Origin: Cyanobacteria bacterium UBA11153
Lineage (GTDB): Bacteria; Cyanobacteriota; Cyanobacteriia; Cyanobacteriales; Coleofasciculaceae
Assembly: GCA_003511885.1 (NCBI GenBank)
Contig: DOIX01000437.1
Span: 22,819 to 38,210 of the forward strand
DNA length: 15,392 nt
Direction of reading: 5' to 3'
Shown: piece after piece, positions 7,389 through 13,059 of the stretch
How the letters are laid out: each line of letters begins with the position of its first letter
How positions within the stretch are numbered: position 1 is the stretch's first letter
Program-made: the position numbers and the translations under genes
Notes under the pieces: model-generated
Seen by the model: only the letters and a program-made list of their open reading frames with translations
Database searches by the model: none
What the model was told of the DNA's origin: nothing

Positions 7389-7985
7389 GAATCGCTTCCT
7401 TTTGTTTCAAAATGTGGCTTGGGGATAGGATTTGCCAAAAATAGTCTTTCTCGGAAATACTTATTTTGGGCTGGCTAAGAAAATGCTCTATGTTTGGGGA
7501 CAATGCCAAACTTATTTGTTTTTGAGCGGCTCGACTCGATCGTTGACTCCTTGTCTGGATGTGAGTCTAGCCTTAATCGGCGATTCATAATTTACTAGTT
7601 GATGCTAACCTCCTGAATCTACTCATTGACTATCTCCCTACCTATTGTAACTAATTGTTCCCGTCTTAGATGAAGTCTTGATAAATTTTTGATGAAGCTA
7701 TTGTAAATTTATTATTCACATATTGCATTTTTTTTGTCAATGTAATTAAATATAATCGCCATAAATCATTCGATCTAAAGCCTTTAATGAATGGAGATTT
7801 TCTGCAACTCTGGTTGCCTTCCGATAGGCTACAGATTTGATATTATTTTTCTGTATACTACAGATCTCTATCAATTCGGTATCAGATCGGACAATATAGA
7901 GTTTTTCGGTTCTTTTTCACCAGACTTCTAATAGACATCAACCCTAATTTACATGACAGCATTATTATGCTACATTCGCAGCAAT
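7389..7985. other. 600-base non-coding gap and leader of the STAS-transferase operon
   Basis: I see no gene here. It holds a promoter candidate at 7711-7740 and, between that and the ATG at 7388, a leader of about 315 bases. The leader contains a 6-bp hairpin (GTTTGG at 7492-7497 with CCAAAC at 7506-7511). The part from 7741 to 7985 is AT-rich and contains AGCAT/ATGCT inverted repeats near 7960-7973, just after the stop of the neighbouring glycosyltransferase gene. No riboswitch class is recognisable. Confidence 0.55.
7711..7740 (-). promoter_or_regulatory. Sigma-70-type promoter candidate for the exopolysaccharide operon
   Basis: On the minus strand a perfect -35 box TTGACA (7740-7735) is followed after 18 bases by AATAAT (7716-7711), with TG just upstream of the -10 box. 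Transcription would begin near 7704 and run into the intact STAS-transferase gene. It is the best promoter match I found in the window. Spacing is one base longer than ideal. Confidence 0.5.
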
Positions 7986-9002
7986 TTAAGATCCGGAAGC
8001 TGCTGCTGGTTTCTTATATTCGATTAACTTGGCTTCCTGATTTTGCCATCGGGTTAACCAGTATTTGGCTTGTCCAATTGCTTCTGGTAGTTTACCCACT
8101 ACGCACCAAAAAGCATATAATCGGGCATGAGATGGTAAATCGCCACAACTTTGGCGATAGCGAGATACTTTCCACATCAGAATTGGATAAGCAATCCATA
8201 ATAATAGGCTCAATCCCCAGGTAGGCCAAGCTAATACTAGGGCCATCGGTGGTAGAATTAGTCCCCATGTCCAACGACTGAAGCTTTCCCTTACCATATA
8301 CTGTTCGGGGGATTTACCGTGCATGGCAACACCTTCTGCGATTGCCCAACCCCCACGGATGGATCGTTTCCACCACTGATTGAATTCCATCATGGCGGCA
8401 TCATGGAGTGTCATATCGGCATCAATTCGCCAAATTTTCCATCCCAGTTGACGCAAACGGATACACATTTCTGGTTCTTCCCCACAGATCATGCTTTCGT
8501 TGTATCCATTAACTTGTTTAATTGCTGTAATCCGGATCGCTGCATCACCGCCGCAAAATTTGGCTTCACCAACAGGGGTATTCCATTCCATTTCGGCGAG
8601 TCGATTGTAAATTGAAGCATCGGGAAATCTTTCTCGCCGTCTACCGCAGACAATGGCTAGTTTCTCATCGCTTTCGAGAGTTGCGATCGCTTTTTCTACC
8701 CAACCCTCAATCATTTCGCAATCGCCGTCGATAAATTGAACGTATTTAAGGTTGGGAAAATGTTCCAGTAAATACTTTAAGCCAGCATTACGTCCCCGTG
8801 CCATGGTAAAGGGGAGGGACATATCTAATTCCACTATTTCAACTCCTAGGGATTTAGCCATGGCGACACTATTATCGGTTGAGCCGGAGTCAACGTAGAC
8901 TATGGGTGTCCCTTCCGGTAACTGAGCGATTAATGATTTGAGGCAACGGAGGAGTCTTTCGCCCTCATTTCTACCAATTGCGATCGCGCCGATATTGCTC
9001 AT
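7986..9002 (-). CDS. Family 2 glycosyltransferase with C-terminal membrane segment
   Basis: This 338-residue GT-A protein starts with IGAIAIGRNEGERLLRCL (4-21). The nucleotide-binding VDSGSTDNS follows (37-45), then FTMARGRNAG (65-74) and the metal-binding DGDCE (92-96). The acceptor-side region has GGDAAIR (151-157), GEEPEMCIRLR (174-184) and HD (200-201). Residues 243-277 are hydrophobic and probably form one or two membrane helices, so the enzyme is likely bound to the inner membrane. The start is ATG with GAGA about 10 bases upstream. It is read in the same direction as the exopolysaccharide operon but is separated from it by about 600 bases and a separate promoter candidate, so it may be its own unit. 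The donor and acceptor cannot be told from the sequence. Confidence 0.93.
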   Translation of the reverse strand: MSNIGAIAIGRNEGERLLRCLKSLIAQLPEGTPIVYVDSGSTDNSVAMAKSLGVEIVELDMSLPFTMARGRNAGLKYLLEHFPNLKYVQFIDGDCEMIEGWVEKAIATLESDEKLAIVCGRRRERFPDASIYNRLAEMEWNTPVGEAKFCGGDAAIRITAIKQVNGYNESMICGEEPEMCIRLRQLGWKIWRIDADMTLHDAAMMEFNQWWKRSIRGGWAIAEGVAMHGKSPEQYMVRESFSRWTWGLILPPMALVLAWPTWGLSLLLWIAYPILMWKVSRYRQSCGDLPSHARLYAFWCVVGKLPEAIGQAKYWLTRWQNQEAKLIEYKKPAAASGS

Positions 9003-9264
9003 CTTAATTTATCTCTCATTAAATCTATATTAAAATCAGGATCTCAATTCTCGGATCTCTTTCTCCAACCACCAATGTTCCTTTGGTGTTGTCCTTTCCT
9101 TCACCATCTTCTCTGTCTAAATCTTAGCCTATGTTAGTGTCTAAATCCACTTGTTATTTTTCTCTGGCTAAAATATTTTGGCCTGGGATAAGTGGAAATC
9201 TTTGCTCCCTCCTTCTTCTCTATCTCTAGAATGAAAATTATCTGGATAACAGGTTGAGTTGGCT

Positions 9265-9380
9265 TGACAAAGCCCTCCGCTTGTGTACGTTTGATTCCCC
9301 ATAGTTCGGATAGACGCTCCGCTCCACAAAAGTGAGGACGCGGTGGGTTTTCATTATGGGTGATTTGCCAGACATCATAT
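9265..9380. repeat. GC-richer block, possible degenerate dispersed repeat
   Basis: The block is noticeably richer in G and C than its AT-rich surroundings. It contains CGCTCCGCTCCAC, then GTGAGGACGCGGTGGG, then a TTTCATTATGGGTGATTTGC segment. It is not open for any length. It resembles interspersed non-coding repeats of cyanobacterial genomes, but I cannot name a family from the sequence alone. Confidence 0.3.
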
Positions 9381-9628
9381 CAAGTGCTAGTCTCCATCTC
9401 TTGAGGTTCGCTCTCCTGTATCTTCTATAATCTAATATCTTTCCCCAGGATCGCTTCAGTATTACTACCTATATTCAATTCAGATCAATGGATTGTAAGC
9501 TGCTCCTCATTTAAACTGTGTATTTTCCATTTAGGAATCCCTCAAACCCTCTCAATAAGCTCCTCTGCTCCTCTTCTCTCAAAACAGGCTTTCTTAAAAG
9601 CGTAGCAGCCCAGTGGATACCAATTTGT

Positions 9629-9778
9629 TTGGATAGAGAAAAAAAGCAGGATATTTTCCTGCCTGTCTATCTGAGTTTAACTTTGACAATCTGCTCTTTG
9701 GCAACTGCTATACTATGGATATCTGTCGGAGAGATTTTGCTCTCAAAACCGCAAATTATCAATAACTTTCGGGAATGA
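9629..9778 (+). CDS. Possible small single-span membrane protein, unrecognised
   Basis: The frame is open from a GTG at 9518, but only the last part looks like protein. From a TTG at 9629 it would give 49 residues: a charged start (LDREKKQD), one hydrophobic segment of about 25 residues (IFLPVYLS to WISVGEIL) and a short polar tail. No Shine-Dalgarno sequence precedes either start. It is the only plus-strand candidate in this gap and converges on the stress-protein gene. It could be noise, and I know no family for it. Confidence 0.25.
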   Translation: MDREKKQDIFLPVYLSLTLTICSLATAILWISVGEILLSKPQIINNFRE

Positions 9779-9797
9779 TTTTAACTGAGGGTCTTGT

Positions 9798-10301
9798 TTA
9801 TGTAGCCGCCGTAGGGATATCATGAGCTTGAGGAATAATACCCTGGACGATTAAAACCGAGCAGGGAACATGATGGACAACATAATTGCTCACGCTACCC
9901 ATAATAATTTCTGTTATACCGCGACGACCGCGACGACCGATTACGACTAAATCTGCACCCCAACTATGGCTAAGTTCCCGAATCGCCGTACCAGCATCTC
10001 CAACTTTACAATCCCATTCGGTTGGGACTCCTGCTGCGGTTGCCTTCTCGCAGTAACTAGACAGCCATGCCAGAGCTTCTTCACTTTCTTTGCGTAATTT
10101 ATCTTGCATCAATTTGGTAAATTCGAGCAATTCTCTGCCAAATATATCTCCATAAGAACCAACTGTCTGAGTATCTATGGGCAGACAATGAAATAGCATC
10201 ATAGATGATTGTTCTATTTTAGCTAGTTCTAGTGCTTGTTCAAATACTACCTCAGCTTCTGGACAACGATCCAGTGCGACTAAAATTTTTTGGTATTTCA
10301 C
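9798..10301 (-). CDS. Universal stress protein, UspA family, ATP-binding type
   Basis: This 167-residue single-domain Usp is a cytoplasmic, nucleotide-binding stress or signalling protein. The N-terminus KYQKILVALD (2-11) is the first strand with its conserved Asp. The ATP-binding signature G-2x-G-9x-G-S is complete (G122, G125, G135, S136), followed by the final strand VPCSVLIVQ (145-153). This places it in the ATP-binding class rather than the UspA-like class that lacks it. The start is GTG with GGAGA about 10 bases upstream. A large repeat-derived hairpin lies directly 5' of it (10315-10384). The aminotransferase gene lies on the same strand more than 300 bases upstream, so they are probably separate units. 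Confidence 0.93.
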   Translation of the reverse strand: MKYQKILVALDRCPEAEVVFEQALELAKIEQSSMMLFHCLPIDTQTVGSYGDIFGRELLEFTKLMQDKLRKESEEALAWLSSYCEKATAAGVPTEWDCKVGDAGTAIRELSHSWGADLVVIGRRGRRGITEIIMGSVSNYVVHHVPCSVLIVQGIIPQAHDIPTAAT

Positions 10302-10617
10302 AGCCTTAATCTCCGTTGATAGTTGACAGTTGATAGTTGACAGTTGATAGTTGACAGTTAAAAATTGTCAATTGTCAATTGTCATCTGACTTTAGCGGCT
10401 GGGCAATTTCAGAGACATACTACCTGATAACTAGCAAATCGGGCTATCTATATTTTCTCCTGAAATAGGGATATTGTTCGTAACAATTTGTATCAGCTCT
10501 TCCCCAGTGCAGGTTGGCAGAAATCACCCAGCAGTTGTCAGCTCTATATCAGGGAGAAAGGGAGAGAAAAAGATGGTTAAGCCTTTTTCAGCAATCAGAA
10601 ACTTCCGTGGCGATAGA
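10302..10617. other. Gap between aminotransferase and stress-protein genes
   Basis: About 315 bases without a gene. The stress-protein side carries the repeat hairpin listed separately. The rest is ordinary mixed sequence with a purine-rich stretch (10551-10575). I see no strong terminator after the aminotransferase stop. Confidence 0.55.
10315..10384. repeat. Tandem repeats forming a long hairpin
   Basis: Three perfect 14-base units GTTGATAGTTGACA (10315-10356) are followed after a short A-rich spacer by three perfect heptamers ATTGTCA (10364-10384). The two blocks are complementary. As plus-strand RNA, about 22 bases pair with only G-U wobbles as imperfections. In minus-strand RNA, the leader of the stress gene, the same positions become A-C mismatches. 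The heptamer type is typical of cyanobacterial short tandem repeats. Confidence 0.8.
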
Positions 10618-11784
10618 CTAGGTAGCATTCCTGACAAATTCCTCTAAGCGAGTCATGCCTTTCTCAATGGATGCCATATCTGTCGCGTAGGAGAGACGGA
10701 TGCAGTTGTCATCTCCAAAGGCGATACCAGGAATGGCGGCGACGCGGTGCAAATCGAGGAGTCGATCGCAAAACTCTAGGGATTTTAATCCGGTTTTGCT
10801 AATATCTACAAAGAGATAAAATGCGCCATCAGGTTTGGGACAACTTAATCCAGAAATGGCGTTGAGACTCTCGTACATCACTTGTCGGCGGGCAGCAAAG
10901 GCAAGACGCATTTCCTCTACACAATCTTGAGGTTGCTTTAAGGCTGCGATCGCGCCATACTGAGCAAAGGTACAGACGTTAGATGTGGCATGACCTTGAA
11001 TTGTTGTCGTCGCTTTGATGATTTCGACTGGCCCAGCTAAATAACCCAAACGCCAACCTGTCATGGAGAAGGCTTTGGCAAAACCGTTACTAATAATAGT
11101 ACGCGGGAAGATTTCTGTGCCAACTGCACCAATACTCAGATGTTGCGCCCCATCATAGAGGATTTTCTCATAAATTTCGTCGGAAACTACTAAAATATCT
11201 TTTTCGACGATAACTTCTGCTAGGGCTTTGATTTCGGCTGGGGTATATACCATGCCTGTGGGATTGGAGGGAGAATTGAGAACAAATAGTTTTGTTTTGG
11301 GGGTAATCGATGCCCGCAGGACATCTGGGGTAATTTTGTAACCTGTGGCGGCATTGGTTGATACAATGACTGGGCTTCCACCTGCTAGTCTCACCATTTC
11401 TGGATAGGAGAGCCAGTAAGGTGCGGGAATGATGACTTCATCTCCCTCTTCAATCAAGGCTAGCATCAGATTAAATAGTGAATGCTTCCCGCCGTTAGTG
11501 ACGATGACGTTTTCTGCTTGATAATCTAATCCATTTTCCTGTTGCAGTTTTTGGGCAATGGCTTCCCTTAACTTCGCTTCTCCGGCTGTTGCACCATATT
11601 TGGTTTTCCCTTCATCAAGGGCTTTCTGTGCTGCCGCTTTGATGTGGGCGGGCGTGTCGAAATCCGGTTCCCCGGCGCTGAAACTACAAACATCCAAGCC
11701 TTCAGCTTTCATCGCTTTGGCTTTAGCGGAAATGACTAGGGTGAGAGATGGGGATACTTTACCGACTCGTGATGCTAGTTTCAT
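10618..11784 (-). CDS. aspC: Aspartate-type aminotransferase, class I, PLP-dependent
   Basis: This 388-residue cytoplasmic enzyme transfers amino groups between aspartate (and possibly prephenate or aromatic acids) and 2-oxoglutarate. All class I landmarks are present: [10 protein letters not shown] (36-45), TNGGK (96-100), NPTG (174-177), SDEIY (201-205; Asp202 binds the PLP ring nitrogen), the Schiff-base lysine in [17 protein letters not shown] (K237) and the carboxylate-binding Arg in IRLSYA (R363). Length and motifs fit the Thermus/cyanobacterial subgroup I-gamma-like enzymes rather than E. coli AspC. The ATG at 11784 matches the family N-terminus MKLASRV, with only a weak AAGTAAG before it. 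The nearest upstream gene on the same strand is the small ribbon-helix-helix gene, 63 bases away. Substrate range beyond aspartate is not visible. Confidence 0.95.
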   Translation of the reverse strand: MKLASRVGKVSPSLTLVISAKAKAMKAEGLDVCSFSAGEPDFDTPAHIKAAAQKALDEGKTKYGATAGEAKLREAIAQKLQQENGLDYQAENVIVTNGGKHSLFNLMLALIEEGDEVIIPAPYWLSYPEMVRLAGGSPVIVSTNAATGYKITPDVLRASITPKTKLFVLNSPSNPTGMVYTPAEIKALAEVIVEKDILVVSDEIYEKILYDGAQHLSIGAVGTEIFPRTIISNGFAKAFSMTGWRLGYLAGPVEIIKATTTIQGHATSNVCTFAQYGAIAALKQPQDCVEEMRLAFAARRQVMYESLNAISGLSCPKPDGAFYLFVDISKTGLKSLEFCDRLLDLHRVAAIPGIAFGDDNCIRLSYATDMASIEKGMTRLEEFVRNAT

Positions 11785-11847
11785 GCTTGACTTACTTGAA
11801 AGAGTGTCTCAGTACATATCTTACGGCGAAAAAGTCTAGCGCGAGAC

Positions 11848-12066
11848 TTATAAGATGAGTCGCTGAAAACTCCGTGTCTTTAGACCAGGGATGAAAGCGC
11901 TTTGCAGGATAAATCCTGCGGTGATGTTTGGCTTTTTCGGTTCTGGAAGCGAATTTATCCATTCATCTATCATACTGCCGATCGTTCTATCTAATTCAGC
12001 CGACAATAATACCAGCTTATGATATCTGCGGTCTCTCATTCTTACATTTAATCTTTTAGTTTTCAC
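11848..12066 (-). CDS. Small ribbon-helix-helix (Arc/CopG-like) DNA-binding protein
   Basis: From a GTG at 12066 the protein is 72 residues. The strand KTKRLNVRMRD is followed by helix A (RRYHKLVLLSAELD), a short turn (RT) and helix B (IGSMIDEWINSL), the standard ribbon-helix-helix plan. Such proteins are dimeric repressors or antitoxin-type regulators. I prefer this GTG because GGAGG lies 5 bases upstream and translation then starts right at the DNA-binding strand. The frame is also open to an ATG at 12111. The domain ends near PEPKKP, and the last 26 or so residues come from a stretch that looks like a transposon end. No toxin gene is next to it. It could be an orphan antitoxin, a regulator, or an accessory gene of a decayed element. 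Confidence 0.7.
   Translation of the reverse strand: MKTKRLNVRMRDRRYHKLVLLSAELDRTIGSMIDEWINSLPEPKKPNITAGFILQSAFIPGLKTRSFQRLIL
11865..11919 (-). mobile_element. Possible worn right end of an IS200/IS605-type element
   Basis: Read on the minus strand, a perfect 6-bp hairpin GCAGGA/TCCTGC with a four-base loop (11904-11919) is followed by GCGCTTTCATCCCTGGTC, TAAA, GACACGGA and then GTTTTC. The pattern of a hairpin with a TAAA loop followed by GTTTTC is what I recall from right ends of cyanobacterial IS200/IS605 elements. The second hairpin is damaged (only GTC/GAC plus outer CC/GG still pair). It overlaps the 3' part of the ribbon-helix-helix gene. No tnpA or tnpB is present in the window. Confidence 0.35.
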
Positions 12067-12217
12067 TTTGTCCTCCATTGGCGTTGCTTTCATGATATCA
12101 AAGCTAGGCATTGGGACTCTGGTATAGATTCAACAGTGCCACAGCAAAACCTAAAGCGTCTTGACATCGCTTATAAGAATTTCTTTGTTCGCGTAGTGTC
12201 TCCATCAGGAGAGGGTA

Positions 12218-12239
12218 GAGGATTCCCCTCTTTTGTTTA
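12218..12239 (+). terminator. Weak hairpin with T-rich tail
   Basis: AGAGG (12218-12222) pairs with CCTCT (12228-12232) around ATTCC, followed by TTTGTTT. The form is that of a small intrinsic terminator on the plus strand, but no plus-strand gene precedes it. Confidence 0.25.
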
Positions 12240-12283
12240 TGGATGAGAAGGGCTACTTAATATGAGAGTAGTGATTGAAAATC

Positions 12284-12300
12284 GTGAACTTAAGTGAACT
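12284..12300 (+). promoter_or_regulatory. Direct repeat GTGAACT spaced by one helical turn
   Basis: Two identical heptamers GTGAACT start at 12284 and 12294, exactly 10 bases apart, between the divergent ribbon-helix-helix and J-domain genes. Ribbon-helix-helix dimers often bind short repeats at about this spacing, so it is a candidate operator. This is inference from spacing and position only. Confidence 0.3.
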
Positions 12301-12422
12301 AAAATTTACAAACTATATTTTTGTTAAACAGATGTGTTGTTTTGCTGCTGTCGTGCTTCAGTCCCTTGGGAGTTGCATTACTATTTTCATCATTATGTTA
12401 GCTTTACTATAGGATGGTCTTG

Positions 12423-12827
12423 ATGGACGTGAGAATTTTAGGTACTGCACAATACTACAGAATCCTGGATTTGGATCCCGGTGCGTCACCGGAGGAAGTC
12501 CATCAGGGTTATCTCGATATGACTTGGGTGTGGCATCCGGATCGTTTTGTTGGGCATCCTCGCTTGCAACAAAAAGCTCATTACAAATTACAAGAACTTA
12601 ATGAAGCGCATGAAAAATTGCGCTATTATCAAGCTACAACTAAAACTAGAGAGGTGCGCCCTAAACCAAAATATCAATCTCCACCTCCATCACGCCCATC
12701 TCAATCAACTAATTTATCCAAACCCCATCAGAATTCGGATGGGAGAGGAAATGAGCAACGAATTAGGAATCACTATTGTCCAAAAGTTCGGTTTAATACG
12801 AATACTTGGGATGATTGGTTGGATTAA
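12423..12827 (+). CDS. Small J-domain (DnaJ-like) co-chaperone
   Basis: Residues 11-70 (from the ATG at 12423) form a J-domain: helix I YYRILDLDPGASPEEVHQGY, helix II ending LDMTWVWHPDRF with the essential HPD tripeptide, and helix III LQQKAHYKLQELNEAHEKLR. The HPD loop stimulates the ATPase of DnaK-type Hsp70 partners. The rest is a Pro/Ser/Lys-rich, probably disordered linker and a short acidic-aromatic end (NTWDDWLD). There is no G/F, zinc or substrate-binding domain, so this is a type III J protein; the tail may select the client. I prefer the ATG at 12423 because AGGA lies 8 bases upstream. An ATG at 12414 in the same frame would add MVL but sits on top of that site. It stands alone on the plus strand. 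Confidence 0.88.
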   Translation: MDVRILGTAQYYRILDLDPGASPEEVHQGYLDMTWVWHPDRFVGHPRLQQKAHYKLQELNEAHEKLRYYQATTKTREVRPKPKYQSPPPSRPSQSTNLSKPHQNSDGRGNEQRIRNHYCPKVRFNTNTWDDWLD

Positions 12828-12940
12828 GCAAAGTATATAACCCGGCGTTGCTAGTTACTGTGAAAGAAGCTTAATCTAGTCTAATCGCTAACAGCTAACT
12901 TCTCATAGTGGTGTCAATTTTCTGATTTATTTATTATATG

Positions 12941-12969
12941 TAGGGTGCCCTGCGCTCAAGCTAACGCAC
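12941..12969. repeat. Degenerate GGGTGC...GCAC repeat
   Basis: The stretch from TAGGGTGC to AACGCAC with GCGCTCAAGC between resembles the GGTGCGTTAGC/GCTAACGCACC family of palindromic repeats seen between genes in many cyanobacteria. It is too altered to fold perfectly. Confidence 0.35.
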
Positions 12970-13012
12970 TATTGGCAGTATAGATATCCAGAAATTAGAT
13001 TTTAACGAAGAG

Positions 13013-13035
13013 CCGGGTTTCTCAAAGAAACTGGG
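13013..13035. repeat. CCGGGTTTCT hairpin repeat before the protease gene
   Basis: CCGGGTTTCT (13013-13022) pairs with AGAAACTGGG (13026-13035) around CAA, with one mismatch and one wobble. It resembles the AGAAACCCGG-type dispersed repeat of cyanobacteria. It lies 24 bases before the protease start, so it would be in or near that gene's leader. Confidence 0.5.
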
Positions 13036-13059
13036 ATCCTGAGATATGATAATTTATCG

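Larger units (their letters stand above)
9003..9797. other. Long gap with little coding signal
   Basis: This stretch of about 800 bases lies between two minus-strand genes. It holds pyrimidine-rich sequence (9050-9230), a locally GC-richer block (about 9265-9380) that looks like a worn dispersed repeat, and one weak plus-strand reading frame with a membrane segment (9629-9778). I found no tRNA-like sequence. Confidence 0.5.
12112..12413. other. Divergent gap between ribbon-helix-helix and J-domain genes
   Basis: About 300 bases without a gene, shared upstream region of two divergent genes. It contains a fragment TTCGCGTAGTGTCTCC (12189-12204) of a common cyanobacterial dispersed repeat, a small hairpin followed by T-rich sequence, and a 10-base-spaced direct repeat, both listed separately. 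A possible plus-strand promoter is TTGAAA at 12275-12280 with TAAAAT at 12300-12305, but its 19-base spacing is poor. Confidence 0.5.

Noticed and set aside
10315..10384. CRISPR or origin iterons
   Set aside because: The units are contiguous with no spacers, and no replication or cas gene is nearby; the heptamers are the common cyanobacterial short-repeat type.
11848..12066. Toxin-antitoxin pair
   Set aside because: The neighbour on the same strand is an aminotransferase, and no small toxin-like frame adjoins the ribbon-helix-helix gene.
12547..12840. 97-codon plus-strand frame inside the J-domain gene
   Set aside because: It overlaps the J-domain frame that carries HPD, and its product is a Leu/Asn/Ile-rich string without domain features.
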